Below are positions 52,829-63,982 of a DNA stretch of 64,000 nt, piece by piece (the first letter of the stretch is position 1; every line of letters begins with the position of its first letter). A program made the position numbers and the translations under genes. Under the pieces are notes generated by a model. That model did not search any database. It was not told the origin of the DNA and was given only the letters and a program-made list of their open reading frames with translations. Source of the stretch: Salticus scenicus (lineage: Eukaryota; Arthropoda; Arachnida; Araneae; Salticidae); the NCBI GenBank assembly GCA_963930645.1, contig CAWVNO010002573.1, forward strand, positions 60,401-124,400, read 5' to 3'.

Positions 52829-53728
52829 ATCTGGTGTGTAACAGCCACATGACTTCCATTACCCAGTACTACACACATTATAAACATTTTTGATTTAAAT
52901 AAGTAACAAAATTGCTCTATCCGTCAAATAAGTTATTTAAAATAATAATTAGAAAAGTAATAATGGGCGGACCTGAAAATGAGCTATTTATACAGGACGC
53001 CTATCAATTTTCCTGAACTAACCAACTATATCATTCGAAAGGACATCTAATAGAGTGTTGATATAGCAAATTTGAAGAAAATCGTTAGAGCCGTTTTTGA
53101 GATACGGACTTACGGTCCCACTTCCGGTTTCCGATGTCCCAATTCCGGTTAAACTCAATTATTTACAAGAAAACAATAATTGCATACAAAAGCATTGTTA
53201 AGAGTGAGTTAAAATGGCGAGTTTGAAACAAATCCGTACAACCGTTTTTAAAGGAACGCCTTTGCGAGGCCTGAAATTGAGCTATTTATACAGGACGCAT
53301 ATCAATTTTCCTGAACTAACCAACTATATCATTCGAAAGGACATCTAATAGAGTGTTTATATAGCAAGTTTGAAGAAAATCGTTAGAGCCGTTTTTGAGA
53401 TACGGACTTACGGTCCCAGTTCCGGTTTCCAATGTCCCACTTCCGGTTTTTCAATTTTCACCAAAATTTGGAAATTTCATCTGTACACCAGACGTATTTC
53501 AATTCTAAAGTTTCATAGCTCTATCTTTATTAGTTTCTGAGCTATAATAGCCAGAAGATTCTCCACATACATACACACACACACATACATACACACTGAC
53601 CAATTGCCAAAAACCACTTTTTTGGACTCAGGGGACCTTAAAACGTGTAAATCAGGTGAAAACCCGATATCGAATTTTAAGACCGAATACAATACTTCTA
53701 TTACCTACGGTAGTAGGGTAATGGAAGT
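52829..53728 (-). mobile_element. Family-4 asymmetric-TIR element, 900 bp
   Basis: On the minus strand it starts ACTTCCATTACCC (53728-53716), hairpinned with GGTAATAGAAGT, followed by TTACACGTTTTAAGGTCCCC and a GTGTGTATGTATG tract. The 13-bp repeat recurs inverted and perfect at 52852-52864, then a 23-nt tail (CATGTGGCTGTTACACACC, AGAT) before T. Two near-identical modules (52978-53150 and 53276-53446, offset 298 bp) occupy the centre. No coding. Confidence 0.8.
52978..53446. repeat. 298-bp direct duplication inside family-4 element
   Basis: Both copies contain ATACAGGACGC(C/A)TATCAATT, CATTCGAAAGGACATCTAAT and GAGATACGGACTTACGGTCC, with only a few differences. Confidence 0.85.
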
Positions 53729-56199
53729 AAAAAAGAAAGAAATGTTTAATTTAACAGAAAATATGACGTCACTATTACAACAATGTACTGAGAAAAATGA
53801 AATAAAATGTTATCCGCGATTTTAAAGAAATAAAATAAAAGTTAATGAATAAATAAATAAATTTGTAAATAAAATCAACATATCTTAGCGCTAAGCAGAT
53901 TTAGACTTAGCTTTATGACATAGATGCTATAATGTAAAAGATAAATGTCATCGTTAAAAAAAAAAAAAAAAAAAATTGTGTAAATCGATGCTAAACGAAT
54001 TAAACTGGCATTATAGAAAAAGTAATAAATTTGGGGACATTTAGATATTATCCCTTTGACAAATGAACTAGGGACGATTTTAATGAATTTTCCGTTGAAG
54101 TTTATTTTCATAAAAACTTAAATTTAAATTAAAGTATTTCATTACACGAATTCCCTTATTTTGATAAATAAAATTATACCATTTTAAAAAACTAAAGAAC
54201 ACTCTTTTATTGAAAAGTGAACTAATAAAAGGTTTTAGAAAACTATTACATACTTTGAAATCTTTATCAAATCAAATTAATTGTTGCCACTCGACATTAT
54301 ACCAATACATCCAAATCCTGTATCACATACGATAGTTTTGTATAAGTATAGATTTTTTGTTTGCCCCTGGAACCTGCCCCGATGGGAAAAGTGCCTGGAA
54401 ACTCTTGTATCTAGTATTATCATTGATTATGAAGTCCTGTGCAAAATTTCAGGTCCTTCGGACGGCAAGAAGTTGCCGAAAATTGAATTGCAAAATTCCG
54501 TTACATACATTAATAGTTGCATCATATCAAGTTAATAAAATTGTGTTAATTAAAAAACATCTTAAACGCTTTAATTAATCATTTTAAACTATAAAATTAC
54601 AGTAATACGCCAATCTTAATACAAATATCGTTTGTGGTGAATAGTTTAGAATGTCGGTTTAGGCAAGAATTTAAAATTTACGATTGAGAGTAATACGTTA
54701 CAGCTTCCTTTGACTTTTTATCTTGTCGAAACAAGATATTGGTCTGTAAAGAGATATGAGGTTTTCGCGTGGAAAGAAAATATAATGACGCCAAAGTTGC
54801 CTTTCTCCATCGCCAAGTTCGCCAAATTTTGTCGTTAGACAGCGAATTTTGTTGCCAAGTCAAAACTTTTGTCATCAACTATCAAATTTTGACGCCAAAT
54901 CACAAATTTCATTGTTAAGTCGCAAGTTTTCTCACCAAAATCTCGCCAAATCATACAATTTACTAAATTCATAACAATTAACATTGAAATTCAACGGTGG
55001 TGCCAAATGGTCCAATGTTAACTAATGTTAATTTTAATGTTAATGTTCTAGCTTATGTCAACCAAAACAGTTTCACTTTACAATTTTTACTCATCTGACA
55101 ATAAGAATCACAAAAACACAATACAAAACTCTCAATAATTCAATAAAAATTACAATGAAATAACTATCCAAAAACCGCTACCACTTAACTGTATTTGACT
55201 TGACCATAGCAACGCCAGGCTTACCAGTGCTTGACCATAGTAAGGTCACAAGTGCATTTTCACGTTTCTATTATTTTTTCTTTAAAAGAAAGATATTGAA
55301 CAACAGTTATATGGATTTTAAATAAAAATTATAATTTTGATTAAGCTTGGGTAGGGAGAGGAGTGTAGCTCAATAGCCCCCTCCAGGATTCACCATTGTT
55401 GGGATTGTATATCTTCAAGACATCTATTTGTTGAATGATTATGAGCTTGAATTCTAAAAAATTTAAACAGTTACAGACCAATAAATCTAGCCTAAAATTT
55501 TAAGTAGATTCAATAAAACCCTTTTGTAGTTGAAAATTAAATTTCTTGAAAACAGAATAGCGACGTAAATAATGCAATGTGTGAGAACAAAGCCATTGGT
55601 TAAGTATTAATCCATATGTAAAATTTCTTTACATTTGTAACATTAACGGAAAGGAATCTACCTTTGCCTTTAAGCTTGCCGAAAAGGGATTGTTTTTATC
55701 CTAAAAAGGACCCTTCACAAAATTTCCCCCTTAAAAACAGACCTTTGATAAATCTGTTTCACTTTCAAAACTAAACTTCATGGAACGATCACGTTGCCTG
55801 AATTATCAAATGTGTTTTACTGTATTTCCCCGAAAAGATGACATTCAATTTCTAATTTACAAAGGGCTTCTATGCATACTATGTGTGAGTTTATTTCTAT
55901 TAAAATAAACTGTAATTGTCTAAAATGAAACCTGAATTGTAATTTTGTTTTGCATAGTTACATTTTTCCCAATTTCATAAAAAGAGGGCCCAAGCCGAAA
56001 AGTTCGGAAGAACTTTATTTTTACACTAAATTTAGATTCACAAAATTACGTGTAGAATTTTTCGCAATTTCAAATAAACAGGACCCTGCCTGAAAAGTCT
56101 GGACATACCCCTGTTTTCTATAATATACTATATCATATAATACTTTACCACGTCCAGGAAAGCTGCTCTGAAATTGAAATTAATTCCTCATTGCCATAT
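53729..56199. other. No gene; GCCAA-motif stretch at 54785-54955
   Basis: No coding signal. 54785-54955 repeats GCCAA-type motifs (TCGCCAAGTTCGCCAAATTT, TTGCCAAGTC, ACGCCAAATC, TCTCGCCAAATC). 54390-54500 resembles the inner part of a Helitron end (GCAAAATTTCAGGTCCTTCG). The 84- and 73-codon ORFs at 54281-54578 overlap each other and are not recognised. Confidence 0.4.
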
Positions 56200-56685
56200 G
56201 GTAAATAATGTATTTTTTAAAGCTAAATATTCATAGTTTGGTTTCTTGTATATTTACATGTTCTGAGGCTTCCTGAATACCGAACTCAAGTTTTTTAGTT
56301 TGATCTTTGCCTTATTAAAAACAAATAATTTCAGGCGATCCAAATGATGTATTTTGAAGTGAATACGTTTGTTACTAGAAAAGCTTGTTCAAGATTGGTA
56401 AGTTTCAAGAAATGATGCGTGTGAAAGTTGTGTAAATAATTTTAAATGAACTTTTGAACTTAATAACACATTTGAATTCTCTATAAAAGTAGGTACGATA
56501 ATAAAACGAGGGGAGCCCCCTCACATAGAATTATTTGTCAAATAAAGCTGTTCCGAAGCCTAATTTGAATTGTTTTAACATAGGTTTACATAACAGTACT
56601 CGTTATCTTAACCCTTAATCTCCAATCCGTACTTATAGTATTAAATTTCAGGGTAAGAGAAAAACGTGTGAGTGACACACCAGAT
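56200..56685 (+). mobile_element. Family-3 asymmetric-TIR element, 3' part
   Basis: Contains TTACATGTTCTGAGGCTTCC and ends GGTAAGAGAAAAAC followed by GTGTGAGTGACACAC and CAGAT before T. The inverted repeat matches the 5' ACTTTCTCTTACC of the copy at 31548 better than that copy's own 3' side. The 5' hairpin is lost. Confidence 0.65.
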
Positions 56686-56887
56686 TATTTTAATTACATA
56701 AGAGTGTTTCTTAAAGATATATGCAATAAAAATTATTAACAACACCTCATCGTAGTAATTAATGAAGATTTTGTGAGGTGGTACTTCAGTTTATCACTGG
56801 TACATAGAGGTCGAAAATGATATTTGAACCTTAAAAATTTAAAAAAAAGTATTGTTATTTTCATTACATTTTTCCTAAAATTGATGG

Positions 56888-57006
56888 AAGATTCTTTCCG
56901 TAATGTAGGAATTAATAATAACACACGTGAAGATCTTGAAAAGTGCAAAGCAGAAATTGCGACAGCACTCTATAAAATTCTTTCTGGAACAAAAGCAGCT
57001 ACAGGT
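56888..57006 (+). other. Possible host exon, unrecognised
   Basis: An open frame (SFRNVGINNNTREDLEKC, then KAEIATALYKILSGTKAATG) ends at CTACAG-GTAACT, a good splice donor, and begins after a pyrimidine-rich TTTTCATTACATTTTTCCT with AG at 56886-56887. Amino-acid composition is protein-like (mixed charged and hydrophobic residues, little repeat character). I do not recognise the family and find no partner exon in the window. Confidence 0.3.
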
Positions 57007-57094
57007 AACTCCTAGTGCCTTGTAGTGAGATTAAAATGAGGTATATAAGGTAAATGATTTAAATATGGCCAAAAAAAGGTAATATGGCCAACCC

Positions 57095-57260
57095 GCAATA
57101 ATGTCATCAATTTCAGTGAAATCCGAAAGATGGCGCTTGAATCTAGTCTCTCGTAGGGACCCTATATAGAGAGAGACTGGACATTGACCGAAAGTCGGCC
57201 ATCTTAGTGCCAATTCGGAGCGATCCGCGTAGAACGTAATGCTTTTTTCTTCGCGATTGA
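57095..57260. promoter_or_regulatory. Possible promoter-like segment with inverted YY1-type motifs
   Basis: A less AT-rich stretch carrying AAGATGGCGC at 57130 and GGCCATCTT at 57197, an inverted pair resembling YY1 sites, enclosing CTCTCGTAGGGACC and TATATAGAGAGAGAC that can pair with each other. It could be a promoter of a gene outside the window or a small foldback element. Confidence 0.25.
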
Positions 57261-57459
57261 CGCTTTACTATGCAACATAAATGAAAGGAAATTGTGCTAA
57301 ATTTATGCAGAAAGTAATGCAGAATATAAATATGTAATTTTTTTCGTCTTAGAGAAAAATAATTTGAAGGAAAACTAATTTTGTTTTAACCTCGACATGG
57401 TTACTTTTTCAATTCCTATCGGAAAACAGAGGAATTTTTTGTTGTATTATTATTCTATA

Positions 57460-57495
57460 CTAGCTGACCCGGCAGACTTCGTACTGCCTCAATCG
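57460..57495 (-). other. Helitron 3' hairpin and CTAG end
   Basis: GGCAG and CTGCC pair as a stem within 20 bp of the terminal CTAG (57460-57463). This serves as the rolling-circle termination signal in Helitrons. Confidence 0.85.
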
Positions 57496-60400
57496 ATAAA
57501 TAAAAGACCTAAACTTTTGTATAAATTAATTTCAAAACAAACAAAACGTATTGAATAAAAAAGCATTTTTTTAATGAAGCATGAAGTTTTATTATTATTT
57601 TCGACACATCATGTTGCTTACTTAAAAAAACAGAGTTTTCCTGAAATACTGGCTATTTATAAGGTTTAAATTTTTATTAACAGACACACACTGTTATGAT
57701 ACAGTTTGTTAATCAATTTAAAGCTTTCTCATAAACTATATTTTTTGTTTTGTTTTGTGGTGCGTAAATAAACAAAGAAGACGGTTTTCCGACGCGCGAA
57801 CACGCGACGTATAATTGTCCATGCGCGAAACAGGGAAACTCCAAGTTGATTCCGCAAACTTCTAAAGACTGTCCTTGCGATTTATTTATTGTCATCGCAA
57901 AGGCCAGACGTACTGGAAATTGTTAGCGTTTAAAATCGAATGGTAAATCCGTTGGAATCATCGGTATTCGCGGGATCAAGACATCCTCTCCTTTGTATTT
58001 TCCTTTTATGATTGTTGCCTCAATGACGTTATTCATCAGCTTTTTCACAGCCAGTCTTGTTCCATTGCATAGTCGAGGTTGATTAATGTTACGCAGCATG
58101 ATGAGAACTGATCCTACTTTTAACTGCAAATTGTGAGGTGGTAATCCAGGCAATTCCAGTGAATTTAAAAACTCCGTGGGATAGTTGACTACGTCATCCT
58201 GGTTCATAACGGTGTCGACTGATTTGAAGGAAACCAACTGTCCTGGAAGAAAATTCTGAATGGTCGCATTGAGATCCTCGACATCTTTATTTTTCGCTGC
58301 CAATATTGCTCGTTCACCCAGCCAATTATGGTTATTGAACTTTTGCGCTATATCTGGGAAAACACGCTGAATAAGCTCCTCTTTTGAATCTGTGATGTGA
58401 CAGAAATCTGTGGGTAATGTGATGAATCCGGTCGAGGTGTCCATTGCAACTTTCTTATTTCCAATATCTAACAACTGCTTCGCAAACACATTTGCAGTTT
58501 CATCATGTTGCAAAAATACTCGCATGTTAGTTGTTAATTGGAGTGTCTTTACGTACTGCCACAAATTCGATGATTTTAGGCATGCATTTAGTTCATCAGC
58601 AACAGTTGATCGGGGAATAACTGGAAGAGTCTGACGAAAATCACCTGACAACAGAATCATGGCCCCACCAAAAATATTTTGGTTGTCACGAAGATCTTTC
58701 AATGTTCTGTCCAGCGCCTCCAGTGACCTCTTATGGGCCATTGTGCATTCATCCCAAACAATTAATTTGCATACCTGTAGGATCTTGGACATTGCGCTAT
58801 TTTTGGCGATGTTGCAAATTGGTGTTTCGGTGATTTGCATGTTTAATGGTAATTTCAAGGCAGAATGCGCAGTTCGTCCGCCTTCTAGCAGAGTCGCAGC
58901 TATTCCAGATGAAGCCAACGCTAGAGCAACATCATTTCGCGATCCGATCCTCGCCAAAAGCAATGAAATTAAGAACGTTTTTACGGTTCCTCCGGGAGCA
59001 TCAAGGAAATAAATTCCACCAGATCCACTGTTCACAGCTTCTATCAAAGTGTCGTACGCAATTCTTTGTTGTTGATTTAATTGTGGAACATTTGTACGAA
59101 CTGTTTCGGCCAATGCTTCAATGTCGTACTGTTGTTCCCTTTTCAACTCGTGGTTTAATGCATCGTGCATATGACGATTGGGTGCTGTCATTCCCAAACA
59201 CGACAATACTTTATTTGCTATCAATAAACACATATCTTCTATCATGATCAATGTCTCATTGTAAATTTCTTCAGTCATTTGTAGTGTAGGATTCAAAGTT
59301 TCACGGCGAACACGATGCAAAACATCCTCAGACATGTCATCTCTATACTTAACCCACAAATCTTTTGGGTTCGAGGGGAAACATGTCGATATGATAATCG
59401 CAAACAATGTACGAATTTGATGCGGCGATGAAGATATTACGGAATCCTTGAGCGTATCATCCCAGTGCGAATCGTTCTCAAGTAAATGTAATAGTTGGCA
59501 TGCCTCACGGTAAGTCGCACACAGCTGTCTATTAACTGTTCTCAGTTGTTTGAACGATGTCGGACCACGAACATTCACCAACAACAATCGCAAATAATAA
59601 CATTCATCGTTATTTGGATGTACTGTGTAGATGCGACCCAGAGCGTCTGAAGCAAATACATTTGGATGTCCTTCAACTGGTGTTCCTTGTTTTCGACGCT
59701 GAAACGATTTCGATGATGCATTCCATATGTAATAGCGTGGCATGTCAGCATACAGCAAAGTGCGAGCAAAATCATCAGTTTGACAGACTGTGAAGAAACT
59801 TGTTAATGTTGTCGATGGTGGACGTGCCGCTCTGTCTGCCGCGTTCGATTCATTAAAATAAACTCGTTGACCATTTTCTAAATGGACCGCCAAATGGACT
59901 ACTGTAGGGTATCTTTCATGGATCGCAAATGAAAATATACGCCAAATTGCTTCGTTGCTACTTACATAGCGCCCCATATGGTACTGTGATATTTCATCAT
60001 TTGCATTGGTTACAGCGAAGACAGCCATATCGCTGCCTTTGTTAACATATTTACATATGTACTTTATCGACTTTACAGAGTTACAATATTCCACATTGAT
60101 GTGAGTCTCAAAAGCTTTGGACAATATTGGCGAGTATGGCACAATCCAACGATTGTCTACATCAACATTTTGTCCTCTTACCTTCACAACTACCGATTGC
60201 CCATTGTCCGCAACTGATCGCCGACGATACAATGGGTATCCATCATTTCCCGTTATGGTTTCAGCAAGCAGGTCTCTTGGGTATCGCTTGGAACACTTGC
60301 CGTCGACCATACAGGGTGAATTGTAGTTGAAAAGTCCGCAAGGTCCATGTATCATGTGTTTGGTAACTACTGCATGCAATTTTGGGTCAACTGTTTCATC

Positions 60401-61038
60401 TGGAATTTCAGCTGAAATTATGGAATCAATCTCATCTGGCCTTATTTTGTCCACTAACCAGAGTAAAATGTGCGCATGTGGCAATCCACGCTTTTGCCAT
60501 TCTACAGAGTACATCCAACAACGGACTCGGCCATACACACAATGCTTTATTAAGAAATTCATCAGAGATTTTAATTTTTGTTTAAAAACTCTGGCAATTA
60601 TGTCATGTCTAACAACTGGTGTTTGGCTATGTAGCAATTCCCTCTTGATTTCGGACCAATTTGGGTTACATGTGAATGTAACAAATAAGTCTGGGCGGCC
60701 ATAATGCCTAACATATGACATAGCATCCTGAGCATATTCGTGCATGTGGCGTGGGCTTCCTATATAAGTGGCTGGCAAAATTGTCATTCTTCCTACATTA
60801 TTCACATTGCCATCGGCATTTATAGCATCGCGGAGATGAATGTATTCCTCTGATCGTAGCTGTCGTTGGTTCAAACGGATGTATGTTAATCGTTCAGTCT
60901 CAATTTTGACATACATGTCAACTGCAAACTGATGAAAAAGTCGTTGACACATCAAAATATGATTTATTTCACCTTGACGGATCATGAGTCTGTATGAATA
61001 GAAATTCATAGCACTAACTTTTTTGTTGGTTTCAGCAC

Positions 61039-61115
61039 CTGCAATCAAAAATGATAAATGTTACTTAGATGAATTGAATTTAAAAATATTATTTAATCCT
61101 GCTCAATTTATTTAC
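61039..61115 (-). other. RepHel intron 2, 77 nt
   Basis: Donor ACAG-GTAAAT and acceptor TTGCAG-GTGC; splicing restores VTG-AETNKKVSAM, phase 1. Without splicing the frame stops at 61108. Confidence 0.8.
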
Positions 61116-61611
61116 CTGTTACTTGATTTACCATTTTGATATTAAAATGGTATCCATCTTCCCCCTGCCAGAAGATCAAAGGATATTGTAATCCATCATA
61201 GCTCCTGTGTGTTTCAGATACACGTTTTAAATCACTATTCCGACGATGAAGCACAATATCTCTAGATTGTAAATTTTCTCCCACAATGACAACAGCCACT
61301 TCATCAATGGTAGGTGAATTAAACCTCCTTGTGTGTTCACCGGCAGGTGTTTTGTCAGCTCGAATGATAATATTATGGCTATCAGATGGCATCCGATCCA
61401 ATGCTATTTTGAACATGTTTACTAAATTGTTATTCTGATGAAGAAACATTTGTAATTCTTGGACAATGGTTCTCTTCACTGTTGGATTGTGAGCACAACG
61501 ATTATCAACTTCCGCATCTGAATTGCCCATAAAATAAATTTGTAAAAATTGATGATCTGCATCAGGTAGTGGTAACAGTGCCCCCAGTAAGTGATAAATT
61601 TGTCCTTGTAT

Positions 61612-61961
61612 CTGTAATATTTTAAATTTTGTCCCTTAATTATTTCATATATACAGCGTGTAACGGAAGGGGGGTATCAACCCTGAAGGAGGTGAATGTG
61701 CTCATGAAACTCAACAACTTTCCCCAAAGAACATAGGTCGAAATATGAAAAAAAAATTTGGCCCTCCCTTACAAAACTGACTACCAGCTGATTGATTTAC
61801 TATGGGAGGGCCAAATTTTTTTTTCATATTTCGACCTATGTTCTTTGGGGAAAGTTGTTGAGTTTCATGAGCACATTCACCTCCTTCAGGGTTGATACCC
61901 CCTTCCGTTATATATTTTAGTACAAACTTGAATATTATAAAAAAATATTCTGGTATAATAC
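61612..61961 (-). other. RepHel intron 1, 350 nt
   Basis: Donor TTCAAG-GTATTA and acceptor ATTACAG-ATACAAGG join FMPTFK to IQGQIYHLLGALLPLP in phase 0, matching the uninterrupted family sequence. About 250 nt of the intron is a palindrome. Confidence 0.8.
61661..61910. repeat. Near-perfect 110-bp-arm palindrome
   Basis: Left arm begins TAACGGAAGGGGGGTATCAA and the right arm ends TTGATACCCCCTTCCGTTA. Arms differ by one base in a G run and one substitution next to the loop, with a roughly 29-nt spacer that includes CAGCTG. Either a foldback transposon or a fresh inverted duplication. Confidence 0.95.
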
Positions 61962-62563
61962 CTTGAAAGTGGGCATGAAATTGTCCTGTATAATATGTGT
62001 AGCGCCAAATGATGTCATCTGGAAACAGTTGTTATATTTCTGAATGTTGGCCAAGAAGTGCTTAGAATCATTTCCAATCCCAGAAACTAAAGAGCGTAAA
62101 GGATCTGGTGGTGGGACCAATTGTGGCAATTTTACTTTGCCTCCAGCACAACATAATCCAGTAGATTCACCAGTGTATTTTAACGCCTTACAATATTTAC
62201 AAATTATTTTCATTTCCCCAATTGTTACCGATTTGTCGGCACAATAATCAATTGCCGGATCATAGTGGAATGCAGCTCGTTCAAGAATCACAGGAGCACT
62301 GCGTCTGCGGATTCGCTCAATTTCATTATGTCGTGCTCGCTGTTGTTGTGTTTGATGTGCACGAACTCGTTGCCTTCTAAGCCTATCCACTTCATTGTCA
62401 CTCACTAAATAACGCAATTCTGACATAGCAATACGACTATTTTCTTGATCTGTCTCTCTCTGGTCATCAGTGCGGTTAGCACGTGAGGTAGCTCTTCGCA
62501 CATTTGATTGACTGCGACGACCTAAGTCAGGTCGTCTTCTCCTCGGCATCGTAACGTAATTAA

Positions 62564-63193
62564 CCCCTTCCACTCCAGGGACGTACGTGCGTACGTCTTA
62601 GTGTTAATGGCCATTAATACCATGGACGTACGTGCATACGTCCAAAGAAAGCAGTATACGATACAATAATTCCAACATTGTAGTGGTATCAGAGAGAGTA
62701 TTTTATTTGTCATATGGTATTTTGAAATTGTATTTTCATTACTGACAACTAGATGGTGTTAGTAGTCTCGGTGACCTATTAGTTTTGGCTACGCCAGTTG
62801 TTTCGTAATTTCTCGCGGATGCGGTTGTGTGAAATTTTCGCTGCTCGATTTTGTGTGCTTTGCCGGTGTTTGAAACTGTGAATAATGTCTCATTCTAGTG
62901 ATTCGGATAGTGATTATATCCCTGATTATGACGAGCTTGAAGATTCCAATGATGACTTTACAACAAGTGAAGACGGCGAAAGCGATGAGAGTGATGATGA
63001 ACCACTTACAGCAGTGATTGCTATAAATAATTGAAATACTTTGATATGTATTCATATTTACTACATTTATTAATTAAATATATTTACTTCACAACAAAAT
63101 GCACATTGTTACTTCATTATGTATTGAATTATTTCAAAATTATAATCTGGTATTTCACATATTTACACTACAGCTAGCCTGGAGCGGAAGGGG
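62564..63193. mobile_element. piggyBac-type derivative, 630 bp, inside Helitron
   Basis: TTAA on both sides (62560-62563, 63194-63197); TIRs CCCCTTCCACTCCAGG and CCCCTTCCGCTCCAGG differ at one base. Just inside the left end are two palindromes, GGACGTACGTGCGTACGTC and GGACGTACGTGCATACGTCC. The left end lies 11 bp upstream of the RepHel ATG, so it separates the gene from the Helitron's own leader. Confidence 0.92.
62885..63034 (+). CDS. piggyBac transposase N-terminal mini-ORF, 49 aa
   Basis: Forty-nine codons from ATG at 62885: MSHSSDSDSDYIPDYDELED, then an acidic serine-rich SEDGESDESDDEP region and a stop after AINN. This is the usual acidic N-terminus of piggyBac-family transposases, with the catalytic core deleted. 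Clean frame, opposite strand to RepHel. Any product would be a short acidic peptide without catalytic ability. Confidence 0.6.
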   Translation: MSHSSDSDSDYIPDYDELEDSNDDFTTSEDGESDESDDEPLTAVIAINN

Positions 63194-63982
63194 TTAATCG
63201 AAGTGAGAAAATTTCTCGCTCACTTAACAGTAACTTAACAGTAAAGTGTCACTATCACAAAATATCAACAAAAAAAGAGCACACTACTTGGAATGTCACT
63301 ATCACAAAGGATCACAAAAGTAAAGAAAGTTCTCGCGCACGTAGCGGTAATCGTCACTCACAAAGATAGAAGGATGCACTCATAGAATATCGTAACCATG
63401 ATCGTAACACAATATCGTCAATCGTAATACTTTTTTCCGTGTTCTGATTTTTTTATTTATTTTTTTGGAGTTTACCTTTAAGCCATAAATCTCCGTGTTC
63501 TGAAGTGCGACAGAATGATTGACATATTAGTTGGTTGTCAAATCTAATGTCAAATATTATGGTTGTGTTCAGAAACTTAATTTGTGACAAAACTTAAGAT
63601 TTATCAAACTTAAATAAATAATCTGATACAGTTACAACTGAAGTTAGCTAAAATACATTTTTTGTCGCGTTCGCGATTCACTTTTGTTTATTTTCGGAAC
63701 GCGACATTAGATCCTCCAAAGCGCACGCGAAGACTATTATAATTTAATATGAACTTTATTGAATAGCAATAAAGTTCAAATTGACTCTAGAAAACGTTTG
63801 TATGGGAAATAGAAAAGGGCTGTTTTTAGGGTTTTCCCGGAAATTATTCGATTTTTTCTCGCCTTTTAAACCTTCCCTAGACCTCCACGAACATTTCAAG
63901 ACTAAGATAAGATAAATCCGTTCAGCCGTTCTCGAGTTTTAGTGAGACTAACGAACAGCAATTCATTTTTATATATATAAGA

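Larger units (their letters stand above)
52055..56113. mobile_element. Candidate hAT element of about 4 kb, with nested insertions
   Basis: Left end CAGGGGTCTGTTCAGA and right end, read inward, CAGGGGTATGTCCAGA agree at 14 of 16 bases. Subterminal copies of AAAAAGGACCCTTCACAAAA occur near both ends (52126, 52154 and 55696). No transposase is recognisable and the 8-bp flanks do not match clearly, so the pairing of the two ends is provisional. Confidence 0.4.
57713..62549 (-). pseudogene. Helitron RepHel gene, three exons, two lesions
   Basis: Exons 62549-61962, 61611-61116 and 61038-57713 join in frame with GT-AG introns to 1470 codons including the final stop. Exon 1 opens MPRRRRPDLGRRSQSN and has a cysteine-rich motif (CKYCKALKYTGES...CC). 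Rep: FTCNPNW, the two-histidine HAH motif at about residues 549-551 (GLPHAHILLWL) and the tyrosine motif YICKYVNK. Pif1-type helicase: Walker A near residue 1043, Walker B-like LIVWDECTMAHKR, ILLSGDFRQTLPV, then motifs V/VI INKSQGQSL and ACSRVGKP. Two defects: TAA at 57923-57925 (codon 1400) removes motifs V and VI, and the Walker A reads GGTVKT (GTA at 58982-58984, codon 1047) instead of GGTGKT. The family nicks, unwinds and rolling-circle replicates the element; this copy should not. The start at 62549 is preferred over an upstream ATG at 62573, which lies inside the inserted piggyBac end. Confidence 0.93.
57460..63982 (-). mobile_element. Full-length Helitron, 6.5 kb
   Basis: On the minus strand the 5' end at 63982 reads TCTTATATATATAAAAATGA and continues ATTGCTGTTCGTTAGTCTCA, CTAAAACTCGAGAACGGCTG, a canonical arthropod Helitron left end. 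The 3' end has the hairpin GGCAG-TACGAAGT-CTGCC then GGGTCAGCTAG at 57460 with T following. No target duplication, as expected. It encodes RepHel and carries two secondary insertions. The 5' TC directly follows another Helitron's 3' terminus (63983-64000). Confidence 0.93.

Noticed and set aside
58659..60704. Plus-strand ORFs of 60-133 codons opposite RepHel
   Set aside because: Shadows of the conserved RepHel coding strand.
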